From contig NZ_WQBE01000011.1 of NCBI RefSeq assembly GCF_013032005.1, forward strand, positions 81,308 through 145,307: a stretch of DNA of 64,000 nucleotides. Direction: 5' to 3'. The stretch is from Ruegeria atlantica (GTDB taxonomy: Bacteria; Pseudomonadota; Alphaproteobacteria; Rhodobacterales; Rhodobacteraceae). Of this stretch, positions 24,396-33,565 are shown piece by piece; the stretch's first letter is position 1; each line of letters opens with the position of its first letter. Position numbers and translations under genes: made by a program. The notes under the pieces were generated by a model. It searched no databases, was not told the origin of the DNA, and saw nothing but the letters and a program-made list of their open reading frames with translations.

Positions 24396-25745
24396 TCACT
24401 CTTTGGCGACCTGTTGCGTGGCTGCGTCGGACAACAACCGAACCTCGCGCTGTGGGAAAGGGATGGAAATACCTTTGGATTTAAACGCATCCCACAGGGC
24501 CAGATAGACATTGCCGCGTATATTGGTCAGGCCCTTGGTCGGGTCACTGATCCAGAACCGCAGGACGTAATCCACGCTGCTGTCACCAAACCCGGTGATG
24601 TGGCAGACCGGCTCGTGCTTACCGCCACTTAACACGCGCGTCACGGATTTGACCGCACCGATGGCCGTTGCACGGACATTATGCGGGTCGTCGTCGTAGC
24701 TGGTGCCGAACTCCAGGTCCAATCGCACGAATTTGTCGGAATGCGACCAGTTCACCACCTGATTGGTGATCAGATCCTCGTTCGGAATCAGGTATTCCCG
24801 CCCGTCCCGCGTCACGACCGAGACATAACGCGCGCCCAGCGCATTGATCCAGCCGAACGTGTCGCCCAACGAGATCACGTCGCCCGGCTTGATCGACCGG
24901 TCCATCAGGATGATGATCCCGGATATCAGGTTGGACACCACCTTTTGCAGCCCGAACCCGATCCCCACACCAATCGCACCGGACAGCAGCGCAATACCGG
25001 TCAGGTCAAACCCAAGCGTGCGGATGGCTGCCAGAAAGACAGCGCCATACAGCAGCACCTGAATGCCCTTGGCCAACAACACCTGCATGGATGGGGTGAT
25101 ATCGTCATTGTTCATCAGCCCCCGCTCAGCCGCGCGGGTGCCAATACGGGCCAGCGTCAGCAAAATACCGATCAGCAGAACCGCCTTGATGATCCCCAGC
25201 GCCGAGATGTGCAGATCGCCAATGGAAATCGCTACCCCGTCCAGAAAATCGGCCACGTCATCGGTCAGATTCAGCGCAATCAGTGTTGCATAGACCCACA
25301 TGGCCCATTTGAATATCCGCCGCAGGGTCCGGTTGCGCACCAGCCGCGCCACCAGGGCAATGGCCAGCCATGCCAAGGCCAAAGTCGCAAACACACCGAT
25401 AATGTAACTGCGCGACGGCCAGGTGACTTGCTGCATCAACAGATACAACGCCCAGGACATCACCACGAAATAAACCAGCGTCAGGCGCTGCATTAACTGT
25501 ACCAATGTACGAAGCCGCCATTTTGGCCAGCCCGAGCGGGACCGGGCCCAGGTCTCCCACCGGCCTTGCGTTGCCAATTTCAAAAGGAGGGCCAACCCCC
25601 AAAGAACAACAATGATGACCAACTGGTGCTGTCGCCAACCGGGGGTGACAATCAGTTCGACAAGGTTTTCGAATTGCACGGAAAAGCCCGCGACCATGTT
25701 TTCATAAAGGTCCGACAGCGAGCTGGGGATCAGGTCCTGATTCAT
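24396..25745 (-). CDS. MscS-family mechanosensitive channel
   Basis: A 449-residue membrane protein with about six N-terminal helices, then the pore helix and beta domain of MscS: LLSGAIGVGIGFGLQKVVSN followed by LISGIIILMDRSIKPGDVIS, which is the glycine/alanine-rich TM3 and the start of the beta domain. The C-terminus KSKGISIPFPQREVRLL is the typical end of the alpha/beta domain. It releases solutes upon osmotic downshock. The ATG at 25745 (MNQDLIPSSLSD) is used; the frame extends upstream without support. Confidence 0.9.
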   Translation of the reverse strand: MNQDLIPSSLSDLYENMVAGFSVQFENLVELIVTPGWRQHQLVIIVVLWGLALLLKLATQGRWETWARSRSGWPKWRLRTLVQLMQRLTLVYFVVMSWALYLLMQQVTWPSRSYIIGVFATLALAWLAIALVARLVRNRTLRRIFKWAMWVYATLIALNLTDDVADFLDGVAISIGDLHISALGIIKAVLLIGILLTLARIGTRAAERGLMNNDDITPSMQVLLAKGIQVLLYGAVFLAAIRTLGFDLTGIALLSGAIGVGIGFGLQKVVSNLISGIIILMDRSIKPGDVISLGDTFGWINALGARYVSVVTRDGREYLIPNEDLITNQVVNWSHSDKFVRLDLEFGTSYDDDPHNVRATAIGAVKSVTRVLSGGKHEPVCHITGFGDSSVDYVLRFWISDPTKGLTNIRGNVYLALWDAFKSKGISIPFPQREVRLLSDAATQQVAKE

Positions 25746-25835
25746 GGTTCCAGCTTGGACAGCGTTGCACAATGATGCAAGTCTGACACCGGATTGAACC
25801 TTGATTGACAGCAAAGCCCGATATATCTGGTGCGC

Positions 25836-25934
25836 ATGAGACTCAATCTGGCCCCTGCACCCACGTTGCAAGACCGCACGCGCCTGCGTGAACGGTTCTT
25901 TGGGGCCGCCCGCACGGTTCTGGCCCGCCTATAA
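25836..25934 (+). CDS. Possible 32-codon leader ORF upstream of leuC
   Basis: ATG at 25836 opens a 32-residue frame ([20 protein letters not shown] and on to TVLARL) ending 53 bases before leuC. It contains six Leu and seven Arg codons. There is no convincing ribosome site. Leu-rich leader peptides regulate leucine genes in other bacteria, but the Leu codons are scattered and no attenuator stem was found after it, so this is only a candidate. Confidence 0.2.
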   Translation: MRLNLAPAPTLQDRTRLRERFFGAARTVLARL

Positions 25935-25987
25935 GGCGCGTCCAGCCACTCGCCAGCTATTTCTCATTTAAATACGGGAGAGGACCA

Positions 25988-27391
25988 ATGTCCCCCAAAA
26001 CACTCTATGACAAAATCTGGGATGCCCATGTCGCGCACGAAGCCGATGATGGCACCTGCCTGCTGTATATCGACCGCCACCTGGTCCACGAAGTGACCAG
26101 CCCGCAGGCGTTCGAAGGCCTGCGCATGGCGGGCCGCAAGGTGCGCGCCCCGGAAAAAACCATCGCCGTGCCGGATCACAACGTTCCGACTACACCGGAT
26201 CGCGTGAACGGGATCGAAAACCCGGAATCGCGCATTCAGGTCGAAGCGTTGGACAAGAACGCCAAGGATTTCGGCATTCACTATTACCCAGTGCATGATG
26301 TCCGTCAGGGCATCGTGCATATCGTCGGCCCGGAACAGGGCTGGACCCTGCCCGGCATGACCGTTGTGTGCGGCGACAGCCACACCGCCACCCATGGCGC
26401 GTTTGGAGCGCTGGCCCACGGTATCGGTACGTCTGAGGTCGAGCATGTTCTGGCCACACAGACTCTGATCCAGAAGAAATCCAAGAACATGAAGGTCGAG
26501 ATCACCGGCAAATTGCAGCCAGGCGTGACCGCCAAGGACATCACTCTGGCCGTGATTGGTGAGACCGGTACGGCTGGCGGCACCGGCTATGTCATCGAGT
26601 ATTGTGGCGAAGCGATCCGTGATCTGTCGATGGAAGGCCGCATGACCGTCTGCAATATGGCCATCGAAGGCGGCGCGCGTGCCGGCCTGATCGCGCCGGA
26701 CGAGACCACATATGAATATGTCAAAGGACGCCCCCACGCGCCGAAGGGTGCGCAATGGGAAGCGGCTTTGAACTGGTGGAAAACGCTCTACACCGACGAA
26801 GACGCGCATTTTGACAAGGTTATCACTCTGCGCGGCGAAGACATTGCGCCAGTCGTCACATGGGGCACCAGCCCCGAAGACGTCCTGCCGATCACCGCGA
26901 CCGTGCCGAACCCCGAGGATTTCGAAGGCGGCAAGGTCGAGGCGGCCCGTCGTTCGATCGAATATATGGGCCTGGAAGCGGGCCAAAAGCTGAGCGATGT
27001 GGAAATTGACACCGTCTTTATCGGGTCCTGCACCAATGGCCGGATCGAAGACCTGCGCGCTGCCGCCGAAATTCTGAAGGGCAAAAAGATCAAAGATGGT
27101 CTGCGGGCCATGATCGTTCCCGGCTCGGGCCTGGTGCGCGCGCAGGCCGAAGAAGAGGGTCTGGCGGATATCTTCAAAGCAGCAGGCTTTGAATGGCGTC
27201 TGGCTGGGTGTTCGATGTGCTTGGCGATGAATCCGGATCAGCTGGCACCGGGGGAACGCTGTGCCGCAACCTCGAACCGCAACTTCGAAGGACGTCAGGG
27301 CCGGGGCGGACGCACCCACCTGCTGAGCCCGGCAATGGCTGCCGCTGCGGCAATTACGGGACGGCTGACAGACGTCCGTGAATTGATGTAA
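25988..27391 (+). CDS. leuC: 3-isopropylmalate dehydratase large subunit LeuC
   Basis: A 467-residue aconitase-family subunit that isomerises isopropylmalate in leucine synthesis. The 4Fe-4S ligands are the Cys of [16 protein letters not shown] and the Cys pair of [15 protein letters not shown]. Substrate motifs [20 protein letters not shown] and [11 protein letters not shown] are present. AGGAG-like purines (gggagagg) precede the ATG. Its partner leuD is separated by a DUF308 gene. Confidence 0.96.
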   Translation: MSPKTLYDKIWDAHVAHEADDGTCLLYIDRHLVHEVTSPQAFEGLRMAGRKVRAPEKTIAVPDHNVPTTPDRVNGIENPESRIQVEALDKNAKDFGIHYYPVHDVRQGIVHIVGPEQGWTLPGMTVVCGDSHTATHGAFGALAHGIGTSEVEHVLATQTLIQKKSKNMKVEITGKLQPGVTAKDITLAVIGETGTAGGTGYVIEYCGEAIRDLSMEGRMTVCNMAIEGGARAGLIAPDETTYEYVKGRPHAPKGAQWEAALNWWKTLYTDEDAHFDKVITLRGEDIAPVVTWGTSPEDVLPITATVPNPEDFEGGKVEAARRSIEYMGLEAGQKLSDVEIDTVFIGSCTNGRIEDLRAAAEILKGKKIKDGLRAMIVPGSGLVRAQAEEEGLADIFKAAGFEWRLAGCSMCLAMNPDQLAPGERCAATSNRNFEGRQGRGGRTHLLSPAMAAAAAITGRLTDVRELM

Positions 27392-27428
27392 AGTCTCCTC
27401 ATATCTAGATATTTGAGGGATTGAACAC

Positions 27429-27983
27429 ATGAGTGACTGGATCAAATGGTTCCTGCTGGGGCTGCTGTCGATAGCATTTGGCGTCTTTGCGCTGGGCAAT
27501 GCGATTGCAGCTTCAGTTGCGGTGACGGTGGTGACCGGGGTGTTGCTGCTGATTGCAGGCGCGTTGCAGGTTGTCGGCGGGTTCACCGTCGAAGGCACCG
27601 GCAACAAGATCCTGTCTCTCATCATGGGTGTGGTGATGCTGTTTCTGGGCTGGTCTTTCCTGGATCACCCGCTGCAGGGGACCTTGACCTTGGCGACGGT
27701 GATGCTGGTTCTGTTTATGGCAGGCGGCATCGCGCGGGTCATTCTGTCGTTCCAAATGAAAGGAACGCAGTTTTTCTGGCCCACGATGATCTCGGGCATC
27801 TTGTCGATCGTCCTCGCCGCTATCATCTGGACGTATGTGGGCAAGGAACCCCAGGCTCTGCTGAGCATTCTGGGGATCTTCCTGGGCATTGAGATGCTGT
27901 TCAACGGGTTCGGATTGGTCTTCATGGCGCTCTTCATCAAGAACGCACCCAAAGACGAAACAATAGAAGCGAAACAGGCTTAA
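27429..27983 (+). CDS. DUF308/HdeD-like membrane protein between leuC and leuD
   Basis: A 184-residue protein with about six membrane helices in three repeats, beginning MSDWIKWFLLGLLSIAFGVF and including ASVAVTVVTGVLLLIAGALQ and MVLFMAGGIARVILSFQMKG. This is the HdeD/DUF308 pattern, seen in acid-resistance membrane proteins of enterics; the role here is unknown. It starts 37 bases after leuC and ends 42 before leuD in the same direction, so it is probably co-transcribed with the leucine genes. Confidence 0.8.
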   Translation: MSDWIKWFLLGLLSIAFGVFALGNAIAASVAVTVVTGVLLLIAGALQVVGGFTVEGTGNKILSLIMGVVMLFLGWSFLDHPLQGTLTLATVMLVLFMAGGIARVILSFQMKGTQFFWPTMISGILSIVLAAIIWTYVGKEPQALLSILGIFLGIEMLFNGFGLVFMALFIKNAPKDETIEAKQA

Positions 27984-28025
27984 ACGCGGGGCACGGGCGC
28001 AGCCTTCTCCCGCAGGAGTGTGAAC

Positions 28026-28631
28026 ATGGAAAAGTTTGACAAAGTCCACGGGGTGGCTGCCCCAATGCCACTGATCAATATCGACACCGATATGATCATT
28101 CCGAAAGTGCATCTGAAAACCATTAAACGGTCCGGCCTTGGCGTCGTGCTGTTTGATGAGATGCGCTATCACGATGACGGGCAGGAGAACGAAGAATTCG
28201 TCCTGAACCAACCCGCCTATCGTGAAACCGAGATTCTGGTGGCAGGCGACAATTTCGGCTGCGGCTCGTCCCGCGAGCACGCGCCCTGGGCAATCAAGGA
28301 TTTCGGCATCAAGGTGGTGATCTCGACCAGCTTTGCCGACATCTTCTACAACAACTGCTTCAAGAACGGCATTCTGCCGATCGTGGTCGAAGAAGAACAT
28401 CACGCGCTGCTGATGGAAGATGCCCATAAGGGTCAGAACGCCCGCATGACCGTGCATCTGGAAGATCAGCAGATCACAACATCGGATGGCGTCGTGATCG
28501 AGTTTGACGTCGACCCACACCGCAAACACTGCCTGCTGAACGGTTTGGACGATATTGGCCTCACGATGGAAAAAGACCATCACATCGACAAATTCGAGGA
28601 TCACGCAGGCCAGGCCCGCCCCTGGGTGTGA
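28026..28631 (+). CDS. leuD: 3-isopropylmalate dehydratase small subunit LeuD
   Basis: A 201-residue small subunit of isopropylmalate isomerase. The signature [20 protein letters not shown] is visible, with the N-terminal [20 protein letters not shown]. The ATG at 28026 follows AGGAG at 28014-28018; a GTG two codons earlier is less likely. Length is standard. It partners LeuC. Confidence 0.95.
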   Translation: MEKFDKVHGVAAPMPLINIDTDMIIPKVHLKTIKRSGLGVVLFDEMRYHDDGQENEEFVLNQPAYRETEILVAGDNFGCGSSREHAPWAIKDFGIKVVISTSFADIFYNNCFKNGILPIVVEEEHHALLMEDAHKGQNARMTVHLEDQQITTSDGVVIEFDVDPHRKHCLLNGLDDIGLTMEKDHHIDKFEDHAGQARPWV

Positions 28632-28962
28632 TTCTGTGGATGAATCTGTGGACACTCAACCTAATGGGGTCGCTTCGGCGGCCCCATTCGCATTCTTGGG
28701 GTTAAAAGCTCGAAAACCACAAGATGTAGGTATCAAATTGAGATACACGTCGGATTTGCGTCGAAAATGATGCAATCCCGCACCAGTTGCGCCATCATTT
28801 TGCCCGAAAGTACGTGTTTTCTGCACCCTGGCTTGAGCGAAATGTCGCTTATCGTCAATGTTGGCGAGACAGAGGCATCCGTCAAATAATTACGCGGCGG
28901 GCACAAGTTGGAACGTAAGTCGGCACAGAATCGGCTACTCCGGTTTGGAAAGGGTTCGGATA
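28632..28962. other. Intergenic region after leuD
   Basis: About 330 bases without a convincing gene. It holds the UUCG hairpin at 28663-28688, listed separately. A distant inverted repeat, AAAATGATG (28764-28772) with CATCATTTT (28793-28801), could form a second long stem around about 20 bases. The last 60 bases should hold the promoter of the following membrane protein gene, but no clear -35/-10 was seen. Confidence 0.5.
28663..28688 (+). terminator. UUCG-capped hairpin after leuD
   Basis: AATGGGGTCGC (28663-28673) pairs over 11 positions with GCGGCCCCATT (28678-28688), including one G-U pair, closed by a TTCG tetraloop. It lies 31 bases after leuD. The tail is only mildly T-rich, so termination may be partial. 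Confidence 0.6.
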
Positions 28963-29793
28963 GTGATTGCGCGCACAACTGGGGCGGCAATTCGGGGAAT
29001 AATGGTTGCACTGATGGTGCTAACCCCCGCGTTGTACTTGCCCGTATCGTCAACGAATGGCACCGAGATTGTCGTCTTTCTCGCCATTCTCGCATTCTTT
29101 CTGACGTTTGCTGAATATAACTCGGCCTTTCCCAGCTTTATCGAATTCCGCGACGCACCACCTGTGAACCGCCTGCGTTTTGTCGGGTTGATGTCGATGA
29201 TCACTTTCCTGACGCTGATCTGCAAAAACGCCTATGCGCCCAGCGATCTGACCGGGCTTTTCTATGCGTTGGGGCTGGGCATCGCCAATGTTGTCGATTT
29301 CCCTTATTCGCCGGTTCGGCTGGTTGTGCTGGTGCTGCCCGCCGATGCCAACGCGCCGCTGATCGAATTGGTGCGTATCTCAGCCAGTGTGGCTTATGTT
29401 GCCGCGCTAGTGACCATTGCCAGCTTTGCCTATGCGGTGAAGATGCGCGGCTGGCCTACCGGCAACGGTGCGTTCAACGTCTGGACCAACCTGCCTCTGT
29501 TTGACCCGACCAAGGGCGGGGACGTCGTCACCCGCCTGCAACGGGACGGGCGCCTGAATATCTCGATCGGGGTGCTGCTGCCATTCCTGATTCCAGCGCT
29601 GATCAAATTGCTGACTGACTATGCCAACCCGATCTCGCTGAGCAATCCTCAGACCATGATCTGGACCATGAGCGCCTGGGCCTTCCTGCCCGCCTCAATG
29701 ATCATGCGCGGCATGGCGACATTGCGCATCGCCAATCTGATCGTTGAAAAGCGCCGCGCCTATTCCACGGCTGAGTCCACACAGGCCGCATGA
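28963..29793 (+). CDS. Polytopic membrane protein of unknown function (276 aa)
   Basis: The GTG at 28963 is chosen because GGAAAGGG (28947-28954) lies eight bases upstream; the frame is open further but has no ribosome site. About seven hydrophobic helices are present, for example ATRGIMVALMVLTPALYLP-like at the start, IVVFLAILAFFLTFAEY, LRFVGLMSMITFLTLICK, and LLPFLIPALIKLLTDY near the end. The last residues are charged. It overlaps the next gene by four bases. No family is recognised. Confidence 0.65.
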   Translation: MIARTTGAAIRGIMVALMVLTPALYLPVSSTNGTEIVVFLAILAFFLTFAEYNSAFPSFIEFRDAPPVNRLRFVGLMSMITFLTLICKNAYAPSDLTGLFYALGLGIANVVDFPYSPVRLVVLVLPADANAPLIELVRISASVAYVAALVTIASFAYAVKMRGWPTGNGAFNVWTNLPLFDPTKGGDVVTRLQRDGRLNISIGVLLPFLIPALIKLLTDYANPISLSNPQTMIWTMSAWAFLPASMIMRGMATLRIANLIVEKRRAYSTAESTQAA

Positions 29794-30833
29794 TCCGCAT
29801 TCTTCTTCTGTTGCTGTTGCCGGTAATGGCACAGGCAGAAACGCTGCGCATTGCCACCTTCAACACTGAACTTAACCGCGACGGGCCTGGTCTGTTGCTG
29901 CGCGATATCCGGCGCGGCGATCCACAGGTACAGGCGGTGGTCGACGTTCTGGTCGCCGCCCGACCAGATATCGTCAGCTTGCAAGGCATCGACTGGGATA
30001 TGGACGGGCAGGCTTTGACTGCTTTGGTCGATCTGTTGCGGACCGCTGGACTGGACTATCCCCATCACTTCGCCGCCCAGCCCAATGCAGGGCTTGAGAC
30101 CGCTTTGGATCTGAACGGAGACGGGCGCACCCATGGCCCGGCAGACGCGCAGGGCTGGGGTCGTTTCACCGGTCAGGGTGGGCTTGCGGTGCTGTCACGG
30201 CACCCTATCCGCACCGACACTGTGCAGCAGTTTACGGATCTGCTGTGGCGCGACCTACCGGGCGCGCAATTGCCAGTGACGGAAGACGGCCCCTTCCCAT
30301 CGGAACAGGCCCAGCGCATTCAGCGCCTGTCTGCCGTGGCCCATTGGATCGTACCTGTGGACACACCCGTTGGTTCGCTGGATCTGATGACATTTCACGC
30401 CGCCCCACCAGTGTTTGACGGCCCCGAGGACCGCAACGGGTTGCGCAACCGCGACGAAATCCGCCTTTGGTCCGCAGTTCTGGACGGAAAATTGGGGCAT
30501 AGGCCCCAAGGCCCCTTCGTGATCGCCGGAGATGCCAACCTGGACCCGACACGCGGCGATGGGCGGAAAGAGGCAATACAGGCGCTGCTGGCCGATCCGC
30601 GCTTGCAGGACCCACACGCAGATCAACCATTGGAGTCCCAGACTACTGTGGTCTGGAAGGCGGTGGGCGAAATGCGGGTGGATTACGTGCTGCCCTCGGC
30701 CGACCTGCAAGTTACCGCAGCGGGGGTGTTCTGGCCCAAACCGGGCACGCCTCTGCGCATCGCCGCCGAACAGGCCAGCAGACACCGGTTGGTCTGGGTC
30801 GACATTGCTGCGCCCAAGCAGCTTTCGCACTGA
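29790..30833 (+). CDS. Secreted endonuclease/exonuclease/phosphatase-family protein
   Basis: A signal peptide (MIRILLLLLLPVMAQAETLR) precedes a 330-residue EEP domain. Motifs: RIATFNTELNRDGPG (metal-binding Asn), RPDIVSLQGIDWD (Gln replaces the usual Glu of SLQE), FVIAGDANLDPTRGDGR (catalytic Asp/Asn), MRVDYVLPSADL and the C-terminal SRHRLVWVDI (His). It may be an extracellular nuclease or phosphodiesterase; substrate unknown. It overlaps the previous gene by four bases. Confidence 0.8.
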   Translation: MIRILLLLLLPVMAQAETLRIATFNTELNRDGPGLLLRDIRRGDPQVQAVVDVLVAARPDIVSLQGIDWDMDGQALTALVDLLRTAGLDYPHHFAAQPNAGLETALDLNGDGRTHGPADAQGWGRFTGQGGLAVLSRHPIRTDTVQQFTDLLWRDLPGAQLPVTEDGPFPSEQAQRIQRLSAVAHWIVPVDTPVGSLDLMTFHAAPPVFDGPEDRNGLRNRDEIRLWSAVLDGKLGHRPQGPFVIAGDANLDPTRGDGRKEAIQALLADPRLQDPHADQPLESQTTVVWKAVGEMRVDYVLPSADLQVTAAGVFWPKPGTPLRIAAEQASRHRLVWVDIAAPKQLSH

Positions 30834-30878
30834 TCCATTCATTTAACTTCTGTTATTGCCGCCAGACTCGGAACGTGT

Positions 30879-30892
30879 ATTCATTTATGAAT
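30879..30892. promoter_or_regulatory. Inverted repeat at the LysR gene start
   Basis: ATTCAT-TT-ATGAAT is a perfect 6+6 inverted repeat that includes the first bases of the LysR start codon region. ATTCATTTA also occurs at 30837-30845. Both may be autoregulatory contacts; evidence is symmetry only. Confidence 0.3.
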
Positions 30893-31784
30893 GGACAAAT
30901 CTCTTACTCATGCCGACTGGTCTTTGATCCAAAGCTTTCTGGCCGTGGCTCAGACCGGCTCGCTTTCGGCAGCAGCGCGGCAGCTGGACCGAAGCCAACC
31001 TACGCTGGGCCGCCAAATCCACGCGCTTGAGGATGAGCTGGGCGTGTCCTTGTTCGACCGGCATGCCCGCGGCCTGAAGCTCAGCGATGTTGGGGCGCAA
31101 CTGCTGCCGATGGCGCAACAGATGCATTCAGCGATGACGTCATTCAGCCTGACGGCGGCAGGTCAGGCACAGCAACTGGAGGGGACGGTGCGCATCACCG
31201 CCTCGGTCTTTGCATCGCATCATCTGCTGCCACCAATTCTGGCACAGATCAGGGCCCAGGAGCCGGCCATTCAACTGGAACTGGTGGCAACGGACACGAT
31301 CGAAAACCTGCTGTATCGCGAGGCCGACATTGCCGTGCGCATGTATCGCCCGGAACAGATGGACCTGATCTCGCGCTATCTTGGGGATGTGCATCTGTGT
31401 TTTTGCGCGGCCCGCACTTATCTGGATCGCGCCGGGTGGCCAACACGCCCCGAAGAACTGTTCGACCACGATCTGGTAGGCTTTGACGCCAATGAACAGA
31501 TCATCACTAAGATGCGCGCGCGAGGGTGGCCCGCCAGCAGGGACAGCTTCGCCACCCGCTGTGACCTGCAAAGCGCATATTGGCAACTGGTCCGTGCGGG
31601 ATGCGGAATCGGCTTTACCCAGATCGAAGTGGCAAAGGCTGATCCGGATGTCGAAATAATACCGCTGGATGTTGATGTTCAGACATTGCCAGTCTGGCTG
31701 GCCGCACCGCAGGCCATGCGTCAGACCCCGCGCATTCGCAGGGTCTGGGATTTGCTGGCGGACGGGTTGAAGGCCAGCCTTTAA
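30891..31784 (+). CDS. LysR-family transcriptional regulator
   Basis: A 297-residue LysR regulator. The N-terminal winged helix is WSLIQSFLAVAQTGSLSAAA, then RQLDRSQPTLGRQIHALEDE and LGVSLFDRHARGLKLSDVGA. The rest is the effector domain (VRITASVFASHHLLPPILAQ; AHVR-type replaced by LVGFDANEQIITKM). The effector is unknown. Its stop overlaps the convergent peroxiredoxin gene by four bases. Its target may be the peroxiredoxin or the upstream genes, but nothing proves it. Confidence 0.9.
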   Translation: MDKSLTHADWSLIQSFLAVAQTGSLSAAARQLDRSQPTLGRQIHALEDELGVSLFDRHARGLKLSDVGAQLLPMAQQMHSAMTSFSLTAAGQAQQLEGTVRITASVFASHHLLPPILAQIRAQEPAIQLELVATDTIENLLYREADIAVRMYRPEQMDLISRYLGDVHLCFCAARTYLDRAGWPTRPEELFDHDLVGFDANEQIITKMRARGWPASRDSFATRCDLQSAYWQLVRAGCGIGFTQIEVAKADPDVEIIPLDVDVQTLPVWLAAPQAMRQTPRIRRVWDLLADGLKASL

Positions 31785-32308
31785 AGCGCGCCGGTATAGG
31801 TGCCGCGCGGCGGGTAGTTGTTGCCCAGAGTGAATTTCAGACCGCCAACAATGTCGGACATGGCAGGTCGGGCAAAGGGTGTGGTCTGTTGCCACGCATA
31901 ATAAAGCATTCGATTCGGGGCGATGAAGAAATGACCTGGTTCGGCGAACAGGTCAGGTTCGGCGCTGCCTTCGCGCGCGGTTGAGATGTTCAGCCCCCAA
32001 TCATCTCGCGCCGCAGCCATTGGCAGGCTGTGCCCCACACGCAGCCGCGAAACACCGGCTTTCTCGGCCGTTTCCGCGGCGCGCTCGGCCGTGTCTGTGG
32101 TGATCATGATCACTTCGATACCAAGCTCGGCAAATTCATCCAGCGCCGCTTCGACCTCGGCCATCTGCTTGATACAGATCGGACAGTGCAGGCCGCGATA
32201 CTGAATCACCAACGTCCCATTTTCGCCCTTGCCAGTATCCAGATCGAAACGTCCATGGCTTATGGTTTCAATTTTCAGCTCAGGAACGGGGTTTCCCGGT
32301 ATCAACAT
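31781..32308 (-). CDS. Peroxiredoxin-like (AhpC/TSA) protein
   Basis: A 175-residue thioredoxin-fold protein. The redox site is QYRGLHCPICIKQMAEVEAA, a CPIC pair at the start of the first helix, where classical peroxiredoxins have a single peroxidatic Cys. TTDTAERAAETAEKAGVSRL follows as in AhpC/TSA relatives. It probably reduces peroxides or disulfides; the CxxC makes a thiol oxidoreductase equally possible. No signal peptide. Confidence 0.75.
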   Translation of the reverse strand: MLIPGNPVPELKIETISHGRFDLDTGKGENGTLVIQYRGLHCPICIKQMAEVEAALDEFAELGIEVIMITTDTAERAAETAEKAGVSRLRVGHSLPMAAARDDWGLNISTAREGSAEPDLFAEPGHFFIAPNRMLYYAWQQTTPFARPAMSDIVGGLKFTLGNNYPPRGTYTGAL

Positions 32309-32399
32309 GTGTTTTCCTCGTGAATTGGCCGGATCGTCTCATTGACCCGATGCGGCGCAGACGCTAGGGCCTTTGCGACGAAACGCAAGGAGATCCTTC

Positions 32400-33503
32400 A
32401 TGTCCAACCCCTCGCTCCTCATCCTGCCCGGAGACGGAATTGGCCCCGAAGTCATGGCCGAAGTGCGCAGAGTAATCGATTGGTTCGGCGAAAAGCGCGG
32501 CCTTCACTTTGACGTGAGCGAGGATCTGGTGGGCGGTGCGGCCTATGACGCGCACGGCAAGCCACTTTCGGACGAGACCATGGCCAAGGCGCAGGAAGTT
32601 GACGCCGTTCTGCTGGGCGCTGTTGGTGGTCCGAAATACGACGATCTGGATTTCAGCCTCAAGCCCGAACGCGGGTTGCTGCGTCTGCGCAAGGAAATGG
32701 ACCTGTATTCCAACCTGCGCCCTGCACAGTGCTTTGACGCGCTGGCCGATTTCTCGTCGCTGAAAAAAGACATCGTCGCCGGTCTTGATATCATGATCGT
32801 GCGCGAGCTGACCTCGGGCGTCTATTTCGGCGAACCCCGCGGAATCTTCGAAGAAGGCAATGAGCGCGTCGGTATCAACACCCAGCGCTATACCGAATCC
32901 GAGATCGAACGCGCCGCGCGCTCGGCCTTTGAACTGGCGATGCGCCGGAACAAAAAGGTCTGCTCGATGGAGAAGGCCAACGTGATGGAATCGGGCATCC
33001 TGTGGCGCGAGGTCGTGGACCGTGTGGCCAAGGAATACCCCGAGGTCGAGCTGTCGCACATGTATGCCGACAACGGCGCGATGCAGCTGGTGCGCGCACC
33101 CAAACAGTTTGACGTGATCCTGACCGATAACCTGTTCGGCGACATCCTGTCGGATTGTGCCGCGATGCTGACCGGCTCGCTGGGCATGCTGCCATCGGCG
33201 TCCTTGGGGGCACCGATGGCCAATGGCCGCCCCAAGGCGATGTACGAACCGGTCCACGGCTCGGCCCCCGATATCACGGGTCAGGGCAAAGCCAATCCGA
33301 TCGCCTGTATCCTCAGCTTTGCCATGGCGCTGCGCTATAGCTTTGATCAGGGCGAAGAGGCGGATCGACTGGAGGCCGCGATCGAGAAGGTTCTGGCTGA
33401 CGGTGTCCGCACCGGCGATCTGCTGGCCGATGAGGGTGTTCAGCCGGTCTCGACCACCGAAATGGGTGACGCGATTCTGGCAGCGCTGGACAGCAGCCTC
33501 TGA
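32400..33503 (+). CDS. leuB: 3-isopropylmalate dehydrogenase LeuB
   Basis: A 367-residue beta-decarboxylating dehydrogenase. Motifs: [20 protein letters not shown] at the N-terminus, the substrate Arg region [18 protein letters not shown], the metal Asp region [20 protein letters not shown], and the NAD loop [26 protein letters not shown] precedes the ATG at 32400. It completes the leucine pathway with leuC and leuD but lies 4 kb away behind four unrelated genes. Confidence 0.95.
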   Translation: MSNPSLLILPGDGIGPEVMAEVRRVIDWFGEKRGLHFDVSEDLVGGAAYDAHGKPLSDETMAKAQEVDAVLLGAVGGPKYDDLDFSLKPERGLLRLRKEMDLYSNLRPAQCFDALADFSSLKKDIVAGLDIMIVRELTSGVYFGEPRGIFEEGNERVGINTQRYTESEIERAARSAFELAMRRNKKVCSMEKANVMESGILWREVVDRVAKEYPEVELSHMYADNGAMQLVRAPKQFDVILTDNLFGDILSDCAAMLTGSLGMLPSASLGAPMANGRPKAMYEPVHGSAPDITGQGKANPIACILSFAMALRYSFDQGEEADRLEAAIEKVLADGVRTGDLLADEGVQPVSTTEMGDAILAALDSSL

Positions 33504-33525
33504 TCCGCTTTCACATCAGACAAAT

Positions 33526-33556
33526 AAAAGGCGGTGCCACGCGCACCGCCTTTTTT
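33526..33556. terminator. Bidirectional terminator between leuB and the PBP gene
   Basis: A 12-base stem, AAAAGGCGGTGC with GCACCGCCTTTT, closes a five-base loop. T-runs follow on the plus strand (TTTTTT) and an A-run mirrors it on the minus side, so it can stop both leuB and the convergent penicillin-binding protein gene. Confidence 0.9.
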
Positions 33557-33565
33557 ATTGGTGCA

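Noticed and set aside
25836..25934. Leucine attenuator upstream of leuC
   Set aside because: Leu codons are scattered and no terminator/antiterminator pair was found; kept only as a weak ORF.
25964..27625. A 553-codon open frame antisense to leuC
   Set aside because: It mirrors the codon pattern of leuC, shows no motif and no ribosome site; leuC itself is unmistakable.
27513..28655. A 380-codon open frame antisense across the DUF308 gene and leuD
   Set aside because: It crosses two real genes and their spacer and has a His/Gln-rich, motif-free translation.
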